Part shown: piece after piece, positions 47,019 to 55,780 of the stretch
Layout: every line of letters begins with the position of its first letter
How positions within the stretch are numbered: the first letter of the stretch is position 1
From: Mycolicibacterium sp. MU0053
GTDB taxonomy: Bacteria > Actinomycetota > Actinomycetes > Mycobacteriales > Mycobacteriaceae
NCBI RefSeq assembly: GCF_963378095.1
Contig: NZ_OY726397.1
Location: forward strand, 124,001 to 188,000
Direction: 5' to 3'
Length of the DNA: 64,000 bases
Position numbers and translations under genes: made by a program
Notes under the pieces: generated by a model
Databases searched by the model: none
Told to the model about the DNA's origin: nothing
The model's input: the letters and a program-made list of their open reading frames with translations, nothing else

Positions 47019-47638
47019 GTTCGGTGTGCTCCTCCGCGCATTCGTAGAGGCGGTACTCGCCAGTGCAGTTCTTGTCGTGAACCTTCGCGTCCACGCCTCG
47101 GACTCAACTAGTGACACTAGACCGTCGGGCATGGGGCGCTGCTGCGCTACCACTGGCACGCCGGGCGGCCTGGGCGTGGTTTCGCAAACACCACGAGGCT
47201 ACCTCCCGAGCGGCCCCGGGCTCAGCGGCGCCAGCCAGGGTCCGCGGCCCGGGCGGTACCTTTGACCCGCGCCGCGCCGATGGTTGCCGGACGCAGCCGC
47301 CGGCAAATGTTTTGCCGCTGTCGTGCCTGCGGGGCCGACCGGGCGCCGCCGCTGTAGCGCAGGCGATTCCCAGTAGGCCGACCCGTGAATTCCCGGATCC
47401 GGGACGGCACTTCCGGGGCCTCCGCCAACTTGTCGGTGGACGGTGGAGTTAGCCGGACGGGGAGGCCCGTCGAAACAGGGGACTCACCAGCAACGATCGG
47501 GCAAACAGCACTCGGCCCGCGAAGCGGCCTGCACTAGTATGGCTGGCCAGGTGGCCCGGATCGGATGTGCGCTGGCGGAAAAATCCCTAGCGCCGCGGCA
47601 GAAGGGTGAATTGCCTGGACCTTCTAAGGACGGCTGGG
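47019..47638. other. 620-bp non-coding gap between divergent bpa and the PLP-like gene
   Basis: No convincing gene is seen. In M. tuberculosis a large membrane protein gene (Rv3779) lies at this place; here there is nothing of the kind. The gap should hold the promoters for both divergent genes. Short palindromes occur (for example CCGGATCCGG near 47394) but no recognisable RNA. Confidence 0.6.
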
Positions 47639-48835
47639 ATGGCATTTGACGTTGCCAGGGTGCGAGGATTGCACCCGACGCTGGGTGACGGTTGGGTGCA
47701 TTTCGATGCGCAGTCGGGGATGCTGATCCCCGACGCGGTCGCCACGACGGTCTCGACGGCGTTTCGCACGTCGGCCGCCAGCACCGCTGGTCCCCACCCG
47801 TATGCCCGCCGCAGCGCGACGCTGCTGAACGCGGCGCGCCAAGCGGTCGCGGACCTGGTCAACGGCGATCCTAGCGGGGTGGTGCTCGGCGCCGACCGCG
47901 CCGTGCTGCTGGGGTCGCTCGCGGATGCGTCGTCGTCGCGGGCCGGATTGGGCTACGAGGTGGTCGTCAGCCGGCTCGACGACGAGGCGAACATCGCCCC
48001 GTGGCTGCGTGCGGCAAATCGGTACGGCGCCAAGGTCAAGTGGGCCGAGGTGGACATCGAGACCGGTGAGTTGCCGTCGTGGCAGTGGGAGAGCCTGATC
48101 TCCAGGTCGACCCGGCTGGTGGCGCTGACGTCGGCCTCGTCGACGTTGGGGACGTTGGTCGACCTGCGCCCGGTCAGCAAGCTCATGCACGACGTCGGCG
48201 GGCTGGTTATCGTCGATCACACCGCCGCTGCGCCCTATCAACTGATCGACATCGCCGAACTCGGCGCCGACGTCATTGCGCTCAACGCCGCGAGCTGGGG
48301 CGGCCCGCCCATCGGTGCGCTGGTGTTCCGGGATCCGAGCCTGATCAACTCGTTCGGTTCGGTCTCGCTGGACCCCGACGCCAGCGGCGCGGCGCGGCTC
48401 GAAGTGGGCCTGCATCAGTACGGGCTGCTGGGCGGCGTCGTGGCCAGCGTCGAATATCTAGCGGGGCTCGATGAGGCGGCGGTGGGCACTCGACGCGAGC
48501 GGTTGGCGGTGTCGATGCAGTCGGCGGCCCACTATCTGGACCGGCTGTTCGACTATCTGGTGAGTTCACTGCGGTCGCTGCCGCGGGTGATGCTGATCGG
48601 TCAGCCGGAGGCGCGCATCCCGGTGCTCAGTTTCGCGGTCGCCGACATCGACGCCGACCGGGTGGTGCAGCGACTCGCCGACAACGGCGTGCTGGCGGTC
48701 CCGAACGCGCACTCGCGGGTGCTGGAGGTCATCGGGGTCAGCGACGTCGGCGGTGCCGTCACCGTCGGGCTGGCGCCCTATTCCACGGTCGCCGAGGTGG
48801 ACCAGTTGGTCCGCGCGCTGGCCTCGCTCGGCTGA
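47639..48835 (+). CDS. Cysteine desulfurase-like fold-type I protein lacking the PLP lysine
   Basis: Resembles the class V aminotransferase/cysteine desulfurase family and matches Rv3778c by position and length (398 residues). The family aspartate motif is visible as [11 protein letters not shown]. Where desulfurases have a GHK motif (lysine binding PLP) this protein reads [13 protein letters not shown], with serine and alanine instead of lysine and histidine; only three lysines exist in the whole protein. It is therefore unlikely to be a normal PLP desulfurase. It may bind a cofactor non-covalently or be regulatory. The ATG at 47639 has an AAGGA site eight bases upstream. Confidence 0.82.
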   Translation: MAFDVARVRGLHPTLGDGWVHFDAQSGMLIPDAVATTVSTAFRTSAASTAGPHPYARRSATLLNAARQAVADLVNGDPSGVVLGADRAVLLGSLADASSSRAGLGYEVVVSRLDDEANIAPWLRAANRYGAKVKWAEVDIETGELPSWQWESLISRSTRLVALTSASSTLGTLVDLRPVSKLMHDVGGLVIVDHTAAAPYQLIDIAELGADVIALNAASWGGPPIGALVFRDPSLINSFGSVSLDPDASGAARLEVGLHQYGLLGGVVASVEYLAGLDEAAVGTRRERLAVSMQSAAHYLDRLFDYLVSSLRSLPRVMLIGQPEARIPVLSFAVADIDADRVVQRLADNGVLAVPNAHSRVLEVIGVSDVGGAVTVGLAPYSTVAEVDQLVRALASLG

Positions 48836-48850
48836 GTACCGGCAGCGGCC

Positions 48851-49831
48851 TCAGTCCAGCGTCAGCAGCACCTTGCCGGAGACCGCGCCCGAGGACAGCA
48901 GTCGATGCGCCTCATCCGCGCGTTGAATCGGAATTCGTTCTCCGATAACGGGTTTGACCCGTCCGTCGGCGACCATCGGCCAGACCGAATCCACCACGGC
49001 CCGGACGATGGCGCCCTTGCCGGCGGGACCCTCGACCGGGCGGCCGCGCAGCGCGGTGCCGATCACCCGGGCGCGCTTGCCGATCAGTTTGCGCAGGTCC
49101 AGTTCGGCCTTGGTGCCGCCCTGCATGCCGATCACCACCAAGCGACCGTCCAGGGCCAGCGCGTCGATGTTGCGGCCCAGATACGCCGCGCCCATGATGT
49201 CGAGGATCACGTCGGCGCCGGCACCGTCGGTTTCCGCCCGGATTCGGGCCACGAAGTCCTCATCGCGGTAGGCGATCGTGAAGTCGGCCCCGAGGTCGCG
49301 GCACAGGTCGAGTTTGGCGGACGATCCGGCCGTCACCGCGACGCGCGCGCCCAGCGCCTTGCAGATCTGAATTGCGTTGCTGCCCACGCCACTTGAGCCG
49401 CCGTGGATGAGCACGACCTCGCCGGAGGTCAGGCCGGCGGCCATGGCCAGGTTGGACCAGACCGTGCAGGCGACCTCGGGTAGTCCGGCCGCGTCGACAA
49501 GGTCGACGCCGTCGGGCACCGGCATGACCTGGGCCGCGGGCACCGCCACGAACTCGGCGTAGCCACCGCCGGACAGCAAAGCGCAGACCGGTTGCCCCAC
49601 CGTCCACTCGGTCACCCCGGGACCCAGCTCGGCCACCACGCCGGAGACCTCCAGCCCGAGCACCTCGCTGGCCCCGGGCGGCGGTGGATAGTGACCCGCC
49701 GCCTGCAGCAGGTCCGCGCGGTTCACCCCAGCCGCGGCGACTTTGATCAGGATCTCGTCCGGCCCGGGCGTGCTGTCGGCGATCTCGCGCCAGAACAGGC
49801 GATCGGCGGACTCCGCAATTATCGCGTGCAT
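48851..49831 (-). CDS. NAD(P)H quinone oxidoreductase, zinc-less MDR family (Rv3777 type)
   Basis: Predicted NADPH-dependent quinone or enone reductase. The 326-residue protein has the GroES-like half with GVNRADLLQAAGHYPPPPGAS and GLEVSGVV, and a Rossmann half with LIHGGSSGVGSNAIQICKALGARV as the NADP loop. There are no zinc-ligand cysteines, as in QOR/p53-inducible quinone reductases (PIG3 type). The ATG at 49831 (MHAIIAESADRL) matches the Rv3777 start; an upstream in-frame ATG at 49933 overlaps the divergent marR gene and is unlikely. Convergent with the previous gene, 15 bp apart. Confidence 0.92.
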   Translation of the reverse strand: MHAIIAESADRLFWREIADSTPGPDEILIKVAAAGVNRADLLQAAGHYPPPPGASEVLGLEVSGVVAELGPGVTEWTVGQPVCALLSGGGYAEFVAVPAAQVMPVPDGVDLVDAAGLPEVACTVWSNLAMAAGLTSGEVVLIHGGSSGVGSNAIQICKALGARVAVTAGSSAKLDLCRDLGADFTIAYRDEDFVARIRAETDGAGADVILDIMGAAYLGRNIDALALDGRLVVIGMQGGTKAELDLRKLIGKRARVIGTALRGRPVEGPAGKGAIVRAVVDSVWPMVADGRVKPVIGERIPIQRADEAHRLLSSGAVSGKVLLTLD

Positions 49832-49922
49832 GGCCGCCACCGTATCCGGCCGATGCGCCGGACCGATCGGCTGCCAGGTACTTCTCAGGTTCGCCGGTAG
49901 GTTGTCGTAGGCGTCACTTAAT

Positions 49923-50444
49923 ATGTCGCCCATGGAGGGGATGATTGCGGGGCGGACTGCAAGCGATATGCCGGGACTAGATATTGCGGAGCAGCGATCA
50001 TGGCAGAACTTTCTGGACGCGGGACTCCGCGTCTACGACGCATTGAATAGGGGATTGACTCAGGCGCACGAGCTGACTCTGGACGATCTGCGGCTGCTCG
50101 ACAAATTGGACAAGTCGCCGACGGGCGCGCTGCGGATGGGAAGCCTCGCCGAGTCGTTGATGGCGTTGCCGAGTCGGGTCACCCGGCAGATCCGCCGTCT
50201 CGAGTCCGCGGGGTTGGTGACGCGCACGGAGAGTCCCGAGGATGGTCGCGGCGTGCTCGCGAATCTCACCCAAGAGGGGAGCCAAGTCGTCGCGAAGGCG
50301 ATGGTCACCTACTCCCAGGGGGTGCGGACGCACTTTCTCGGGCATTTGTCGCGGCCGCAGATGGCGGCGATGGGCGAGAACTGCCGGCGCATCAGTTCGG
50401 CGCTGAAGGGAAACCCGCCGCCACGCGGCTACGGGCGCGGCTGA
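49923..50444 (+). CDS. MarR-family transcription regulator
   Basis: Probable dimeric winged-helix repressor of unknown ligand. The 173-residue protein carries LTLDDLRLLDKL, the recognition part SLAESLMALPSRVTRQIRRLESAGLV and the wing TESPEDGRGVLANLTQEGSQVV, typical of MarR. The start may be ATG at 49923, 49932 or 49941, all near one another. It is divergent from the quinone reductase (92 bp between starts), so it may control it or the oxygenase genes beyond the tRNA. The coding sequence is less GC-rich in its first part than its neighbours. Not present at this place in M. tuberculosis. Confidence 0.88.
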   Translation: MSPMEGMIAGRTASDMPGLDIAEQRSWQNFLDAGLRVYDALNRGLTQAHELTLDDLRLLDKLDKSPTGALRMGSLAESLMALPSRVTRQIRRLESAGLVTRTESPEDGRGVLANLTQEGSQVVAKAMVTYSQGVRTHFLGHLSRPQMAAMGENCRRISSALKGNPPPRGYGRG

Positions 50445-50476
50445 GGCCACCCGAGTGCACCGCTAGTCTTAGCGGC

Positions 50477-50563
50477 GGTGGCGTGGCAGAGCGGCCTAAT
50501 GCACTCGCCTTGAAAGCGAGAGGTGTCTAACCGCACCCGGGGGTTCAAATCCCTCCGCCACCG
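50477..50563 (+). tRNA. tRNA-Ser (anticodon TGA)
   Basis: Acceptor arms GGTGGCG (50477-50483) and CGCCACC (50556-50562) pair fully. The anticodon stem CTCGC/GCGAG holds a CTTGAAA loop with anticodon TGA at 50511-50513. A long variable arm (AGGTGTCTAACCGCACCC) and GGTTCAAATCC T-loop show class II tRNA-Ser. CCA is not encoded. It lies in the accessory insert between marR and the oxygenase gene. Confidence 0.95.
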
Positions 50564-50831
50564 CAGCTCAGAGGCGGTTTCCGGGGCGCGTCGTCGGCAA
50601 GTTGACGGCGCGTGCACCGAAAAGATGTTCGGTAAGGCGGTTACCGCTTCGGTGCACGGCCGTGATCTCTTTGCACACCGCGGGTCGGAATAATCGTGCT
50701 TTCAAGGGCGGGTCGGCACCCAAGTTTCGGCCCGCCGCCGGACACCTTCTCCGGCGGTACCGACGGGTATCCCTTGCCGAATGCTCACAGATTGATACCC
50801 TCAGCGGACAATCGGACTTTACGGACGGAAA

Positions 50832-52136
50832 ATGACCGCGGTCAACGACGCAGATGGCCAGCACGAGGGTCTCTACCTCGATAGAGTGGAGGCCCTCACT
50901 CGTGCGACGGCGCGGTTGCGTTTTGATCCGGATGTCGACATCGACTGGGACGCACCCGAGAATGCGTTGGACGACGCCGATCCGCGGTGGCAGTTGGACC
51001 CCGCCAGCGCTCCACTGGCGGCCACGGACTGGTATGGAAAGCAGCCATTGCAGGCCCGCATCGATATGGGCCGCTGGGTTACCGCGAACACTCTCAAGGT
51101 CACGCTTCAATTCGAGATGATGTTGATCCGCGGGGTGGTGCATTACGCGGGTAAATTGCCGAATGGCTCGCCGATTTTCCGGTATCTCCTCCACGAACTG
51201 ATCGACGAATGCAACCACATTCAGATGTTCCAGGAATTCATCAATCGCACCGGCGAGGATGTTCCCGGAATGCGGCGGGGCTCCCGGGTGATCGGCCCTA
51301 TTTTGGGCTTCATCGGCGGATACGCCAACCTGATCCATTTCATCGGGGTGCTCTGTGGCGAGCAACCGCTGCACTTCCAGCAGACGCTGCAGCATCGCGG
51401 CGCAGCCCAGGTGCCCCCGCTGCTGAACAAGATCACCTACATTCACCTGGCCGAAGAGGCCCGCCACATTTCGTTTGCCGACGATCATCTGGCCGAGCGG
51501 TTGCAACGTAGTTGGCGTTTGAAGCGGGCGTGGTACGCGTTCCTGTTCCCATTCTTCCTGCGGTGGTTGATCGGGGAGATGATCGCGCCGCCGCGTACTT
51601 TCGCCAGGGAGTTCGGGATTCCGCGACGGGTGTTCAAGACCGCGTACTGGCGGAGCGCTCAATCACGCCAGATGATGGCGGAATCGGCGGCCGATGTCCG
51701 GCTGATTGCCGAGGACCTGGGTCTACGGCCGGCATGGGCGCGCTGGATATGGCGACTGTTGGGGGTCGAGGGGCGGCTACCGCGGTACCGCGGGGAGCCG
51801 GATCGCGGCCCCGCGCCCGCCCGGGTGGCCGGATTTCGTGCCGTGGTGTGGGCCCGCGTGGTGGCCGCCGCGACCATGGCCGGTGTCGCTCTGGTCTGCA
51901 CGCCTGATGGATTACGGATCATTGCCGCTGCCGCGGCCGGGGCCGGAGTGTGGGCGATCTACCACGCGCTACGCGCGCGTCGTGGCGGTGTGGTGGGGAA
52001 TCAGTCGTTCGAATGGCCCAGGCTGCTGGTCTGGGTGGTGGTGTGCGTGGCCATGATCCCCGTCGGGGGGCTGATCGGGCTCGCGCTGGTGGTGCTCATG
52101 ATCCTCGCGCTGGCCGAATTCACGCGCACCATTTGA
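50832..52136 (+). CDS. AurF-like diiron oxygenase with C-terminal membrane helices
   Basis: Probable membrane-attached non-haem diiron oxygenase. The 434-residue protein has the ferritin-like iron ligands of the AurF (p-aminobenzoate N-oxygenase) family: Glu95 in QFEMMLIRG, Glu126xxHis129 in DECNHIQMF and Glu209xxHis212 in AEEARHISFADDH. The N-terminus reads LRFDPDVDIDWDAPENALDDADPRW, a common start of mycobacterial AurF-like proteins. Unlike AurF it ends with about 130 residues containing three or four hydrophobic helices. The ATG at 50832 is used. A hairpin lies in the 268-bp leader (50735-50757). The substrate is unknown; hydroxylation or N-oxidation of a lipid-like molecule is only a guess. 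Confidence 0.85.
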   Translation: MTAVNDADGQHEGLYLDRVEALTRATARLRFDPDVDIDWDAPENALDDADPRWQLDPASAPLAATDWYGKQPLQARIDMGRWVTANTLKVTLQFEMMLIRGVVHYAGKLPNGSPIFRYLLHELIDECNHIQMFQEFINRTGEDVPGMRRGSRVIGPILGFIGGYANLIHFIGVLCGEQPLHFQQTLQHRGAAQVPPLLNKITYIHLAEEARHISFADDHLAERLQRSWRLKRAWYAFLFPFFLRWLIGEMIAPPRTFAREFGIPRRVFKTAYWRSAQSRQMMAESAADVRLIAEDLGLRPAWARWIWRLLGVEGRLPRYRGEPDRGPAPARVAGFRAVVWARVVAAATMAGVALVCTPDGLRIIAAAAAGAGVWAIYHALRARRGGVVGNQSFEWPRLLVWVVVCVAMIPVGGLIGLALVVLMILALAEFTRTI

Positions 52137-52241
52137 CCTGCGAAATCCCCGGTGGGGGCAGGGCCGCGGCGGCGGTTCGGTCATTGCCGCCGAGCGGCTC
52201 GGCGCCCCGGTCAGCAGCCCTTTTCGTGGTATCGTCCGCGC

Positions 52242-53075
52242 ATGGCTGACCTGCCCTACTTTGACCTGCTCATCGACGAACGGCAGGACGGCGGTGAAAC
52301 CGCGCAGCTGTGGGAAAACGAGGTGCACTGGGGGTACTGGGAAGACCCCAAGTCTGCCGAGGGCACCCGCGCCGACTACATCGCGGCCATGAAGCACATG
52401 AACGGCGAGCTGCTGAAGGCCGGCAAGGTCGCCGACGGGCAGCGCTTGTTGGATGTCGGCTGTGGATTCGGCGGAACCATCCAACAGATCAATGCCGGGC
52501 ATTCCGGTATGCACCTCACCGGTCTGAACATCGACGCGCGCCAGCTCGCCGCCGCCGAAGCCCAGACCAAGGCCGCCAACGGCAACCGCATCGAGTGGGT
52601 CGAGGCGGACGCATGTGACTTGCCGTTCGAGGACAACTCCTTCGACCGCCTCTTGGCCGTCGAATGCGTCTTTCACTTCCCGTCCCGGGAGCGCTTCCTC
52701 GCGGAGGCCGCGCGGGTGCTCAAGCCGGGTGGCTACCTGGCGGTGTCCGATTTCGTCCCCGCCGTGGCATGGTTCGGCAAGACCCCGTTCTGGATGGCGA
52801 TTCGCACCCGGATTGCGAAGTCGTACGGAACGCTCGGAAACGTGCCCCTGCGGTCCTACAAGAGCCAGGGCAAACGCGCCGGACTGGTGTTGGAGGCAAG
52901 TCGCAACATCCGGAAGAACACGATGCCGACCTACCCCTTCCTGATCAAGTTCTTCCGGGAACAGGGTTCATCGGACGCCCAGAAGACGATGATTGTGGGC
53001 ACTCGGTGGATGAAGTGGTTGTCCAAGCTCGGACTCATTCAGTACCGGGTGTACACGTTCCACAAGCCAGCCTGA
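52242..53075 (+). CDS. SAM-dependent methyltransferase (class I)
   Basis: Substrate unknown. The 277-residue protein has the AdoMet-binding motif LLDVGCGFGGTIQQI near residues 70-85, then GLNIDARQL, an acidic DACDLPFEDNSFD and VLKPGGYLAVSDF, standard for class I methyltransferases of the sterol/tocopherol-type subgroup. An EVHWGYWEDP start is like that of mycobacterial geranyl/sterol-type methyltransferases. It follows the diiron oxygenase by 105 bp in the same direction, with no clear terminator between, so the two may act in one small pathway. The ATG at 52242 (MADLPYFDLL) is used. Confidence 0.88.
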   Translation: MADLPYFDLLIDERQDGGETAQLWENEVHWGYWEDPKSAEGTRADYIAAMKHMNGELLKAGKVADGQRLLDVGCGFGGTIQQINAGHSGMHLTGLNIDARQLAAAEAQTKAANGNRIEWVEADACDLPFEDNSFDRLLAVECVFHFPSRERFLAEAARVLKPGGYLAVSDFVPAVAWFGKTPFWMAIRTRIAKSYGTLGNVPLRSYKSQGKRAGLVLEASRNIRKNTMPTYPFLIKFFREQGSSDAQKTMIVGTRWMKWLSKLGLIQYRVYTFHKPA

Positions 53076-53140
53076 TCTCAGCGCGCCAACCGTTGTCGAC
53101 CGCCGGCGCCGAAATCCGGGCCTGCTGACCGAAATTCGAG

Positions 53141-54409
53141 TCACACCCGCGGCGTGATCTCGGCGTTGATCCGGTCGAGCAGGGCCGGGTACCGCTTGGC
53201 TTCGGGATGCCCACCGGGCTTACCGCTACTGACCACGGCCGCCGCCAACGCACGCTCGGGGTCCGCCCACAGCGCGATGTCGACCAGGCCGGTATGTCCG
53301 AACGCCGCCGGGGTGTTGCGCCCGAACGGACTGAACCGCTTGGCGCCCAACATGTATCCGGTGCCCCACCGCATCGGCATCAGCCCGGTGGCCACGTCGG
53401 GACGTAGCCGGCGGGCCTGCGCGGTCGCCGCCTGCAACGTCTCGGGCTGCAGCACTCGGACCCCGTCGAGTTCCCCTCCACGGCAGAGCATCTCGGCGAA
53501 CCGCGACAACTCCTGGGCGTTGGATACCGTGTTCGACGACGGCACCACACTGGTGAGGAATTCCGGGGTGTTGGTGAACGGGATGATCTGCTGCATGGTC
53601 CCGCCGACCGCCAAGCGGAACGCCCGCGCGACGGCGGCGGGCAGCGGCTTGCCGGTCGGGTGGCTCGGCGCCACCCGCGGCACGTCGGCCGCGGCCACCC
53701 CGAAGTTGGTCCACCGGAACCCGAGCGGGTCCAGGATCTCCTCGGCGAGGATGTCGCGGATGCTGCGTCCCGTTGCGGCAGAGACGATTTCACGGATCAG
53801 CGGACCCCAGGTCAACCCGTGGTAGATGTGCACCAGGCCGGGGCGGTAGACGGGTTTGAGGGCGGCGAGCATCTCGCGGGCGTAGTCGCTGTCGTTCATC
53901 CGGCGCAGGTCCGGTCGCGGTCCGGTCGCGAATGGCACACCCGCGCTGTGCGTCATGACGTGCCGGATTGTGGTGCGGTCCTTGCCGTGGCTGGTGTAGG
54001 TCGGCAGATAGTCGCAGACCCGGTCCTCCAGCGAGAAGTCGCCACGTTCGACGAGTCGGTGCACCACCGTGCTGGCGATCGCCTTGGCCGCCGAGTACAC
54101 GCAGAACGGGGTGTCCGGCGTGGCGACCACCTGCTCGGCGTCCGGCGGGTCGTCGGGGGCGTTGCCCCAGCCGTGTCCGATGGCCCGGTTGAGCACGATC
54201 TTGCCGTTGCGGCGCAGGCACACCTGGATGGCGGGGTGCATGCCCGCGGCGTACCAGTGCCGCGCCGCCTGCCAGATCCGTTCGACGGCCGCGCCGTCGA
54301 TGTCCGAGTGGTCCTCGGCGGCGATGGTGGTCACGGCGTCGAGGTCCGCAGGTACGCGAATTCTGCCGTCGGACGTCACTTCAGCAGGGTACGTGGTGGT
54401 TGGTTTCAC
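53141..54409 (-). CDS. lipE: Serine hydrolase / esterase, beta-lactamase family (LipE type)
   Basis: Probable carboxylesterase of the class C beta-lactamase-like superfamily. The roughly 422-residue protein has the SxxK motif in CVYSAAKAIAS (serine nucleophile and lysine base), a YHGLTWG tyrosine motif and FGHTGLVDIALWAD near the end, where the third motif lies. The GTG at 54409 (MKPTTTYPAEV) is preferred since a longer start at 54502 would overlap the divergent membrane gene at 54459. Position next to echA21 and hisC2 matches Rv3775. It is convergent with the methyltransferase gene, 65 bp apart. Confidence 0.85.
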   Translation of the reverse strand: MKPTTTYPAEVTSDGRIRVPADLDAVTTIAAEDHSDIDGAAVERIWQAARHWYAAGMHPAIQVCLRRNGKIVLNRAIGHGWGNAPDDPPDAEQVVATPDTPFCVYSAAKAIASTVVHRLVERGDFSLEDRVCDYLPTYTSHGKDRTTIRHVMTHSAGVPFATGPRPDLRRMNDSDYAREMLAALKPVYRPGLVHIYHGLTWGPLIREIVSAATGRSIRDILAEEILDPLGFRWTNFGVAAADVPRVAPSHPTGKPLPAAVARAFRLAVGGTMQQIIPFTNTPEFLTSVVPSSNTVSNAQELSRFAEMLCRGGELDGVRVLQPETLQAATAQARRLRPDVATGLMPMRWGTGYMLGAKRFSPFGRNTPAAFGHTGLVDIALWADPERALAAAVVSSGKPGGHPEAKRYPALLDRINAEITPRV

Positions 54410-54458
54410 GCCGCCGAACGCTTCACCGGAATCCGGCCCGGCGGCTAGCGTGGGATTC

Positions 54459-54884
54459 GTGGCGCGTGCACCGACCGACCACCGCAGCCGCTTCGTCGTC
54501 ATCGTGTTGACGGTGTTCGGGCTCTACTCGGTGCTGCTCGGCTTGTTCATGTTGCTGGCCCCCGAGGCATTTTTCGACTCCTTGGGCGCGTTCGGGGCGC
54601 GCAACAACCATTACATTTTCGACAACGCCAGCTTCGAACTGCCGCTCGGACTGTTGCTGCTTGCCGCCATCCGCTGGCCGAGTTGGCGGCTACCGGCACT
54701 GAGCTTCGCCACCGTCCACTGGGTTTTGCACACCGTGAGCCACCTCATCGACACCGACCATGCCGCCGGCCGGGCGGTGGGATTGATCGAGGCTGCCGGG
54801 CTGGCCCTCGGCACCCTGTGGCTCGCCGTGTCCCTGTGGTTCACCATCCGCGCCGCCGGCGCACCGAGCCAGAAGGAGAACTGA
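54459..54884 (+). CDS. Small four-helix membrane protein
   Basis: Function unknown. The 141-residue protein has four hydrophobic segments: FVVIVLTVFGLYSVLLGLFML, LPLGLLLLAAIRW, ALSFATVHWVLHTVSHLI and GLALGTLWLAVSLWFTI. A FDNASFELPLG stretch joins the first two. The pattern is like small mycobacterial DoxX/DUF4345-like proteins, but I am not sure of the family. The GTG at 54459 is used. It ends 2 bp before the epimerase gene, so they form one transcript, divergent from lipE by 49 bp. Confidence 0.78.
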   Translation: MARAPTDHRSRFVVIVLTVFGLYSVLLGLFMLLAPEAFFDSLGAFGARNNHYIFDNASFELPLGLLLLAAIRWPSWRLPALSFATVHWVLHTVSHLIDTDHAAGRAVGLIEAAGLALGTLWLAVSLWFTIRAAGAPSQKEN

Positions 54885-54886
54885 CC

Positions 54887-55780
54887 ATGCGAGTGCTTGT
54901 CGCCGGCGCCACCAGCGTGCCGGGCATCCCCGTCGTGCGGGAGCTCATCGCTCGCGGCCACGACGTCGTCGGACTGACCCGCGCGCCCGGCTCGACGGGC
55001 GCGATCGCCGAGACCGGCGCCCACCCGGCCGTCGTCGACGTTTTCAACCCGGCGCAACTCAACGTCGTGCTTGCCGAGCAGCGACCCGAGGTGGTGGTCT
55101 CGCTGCTGACGACGTTGCCCAAGCGCGGCCCGATGCGGCTGACGGATTTCGAACCCGCACGGCGGTTGTGGAGCGAAGGGGTCGACAACCTGCTGGCCGC
55201 CGCGCGGCGCAGCGGAGTCCGTCGGGTGGTCGCGGAGTCGGTGATCTTCGCCTACGGCTACGGGCCGGTGGGGCCGCCGCTGCTCGAGGAGTCCGAGCCG
55301 TACCCGATGCCGCCGCCCAAGGGCGGCGAGGCGATGCTGGCCGCGTTGCGCGGGATGGAGCAGAACGTGCTTGGCGCCGACGGCGTGGTGTTGCGGTACG
55401 GGTTCTTCTATGGCGACGACGTGGCGCACATCCAGACGATGCGGCGGCTGGTGAAGTTCTGGGCGCTGCCGGTCCCCAGCGGTCACAGCATGCTGTCGTT
55501 CATCCACATCGACGACGTCGCCCGCGCGACCGCCGACGCGGTCGAGCGCGGCCCGGGTGGCCAGCTTTACAACATCGTCGACGACCGCCCCGAATCTTTC
55601 GGAGATTTCATCCGGGCCCTGGCGAAGCGCGCGGGCGCGCCGCGGCCGCTGACCGTGCCCAACCGGTTGTTCGCGCTGGCGGCCCCGTATGCCGCCCTGG
55701 CGATGGGCAACACGTGGCTGCCGCTGTCCAACGCCAAGGCCAAGGCCGAACTGGGCTGGGCGCCGGTTACTCGCCGGTGA
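54887..55780 (+). CDS. NAD-dependent epimerase/dehydratase-family protein
   Basis: Extended short-chain dehydrogenase-like protein of 297 residues. The dinucleotide loop reads VLVAGATSVPGIPVVREL rather than the standard GxxGxxG with all glycines. VVSLLTTLP, VAESVIFAYGYGP and FIHIDDVARATADAVE match NAD-epimerase proteins, but the usual Tyr-x-x-x-Lys is not obvious; the YGYGPVGPP region is at its place. Function thus unclear. The ATG at 54887 follows the membrane protein stop by 2 bp. It runs into the convergent echA21 gene with a 14-bp overlap of coding ends. Confidence 0.82.
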   Translation: MRVLVAGATSVPGIPVVRELIARGHDVVGLTRAPGSTGAIAETGAHPAVVDVFNPAQLNVVLAEQRPEVVVSLLTTLPKRGPMRLTDFEPARRLWSEGVDNLLAAARRSGVRRVVAESVIFAYGYGPVGPPLLEESEPYPMPPPKGGEAMLAALRGMEQNVLGADGVVLRYGFFYGDDVAHIQTMRRLVKFWALPVPSGHSMLSFIHIDDVARATADAVERGPGGQLYNIVDDRPESFGDFIRALAKRAGAPRPLTVPNRLFALAAPYAALAMGNTWLPLSNAKAKAELGWAPVTRR

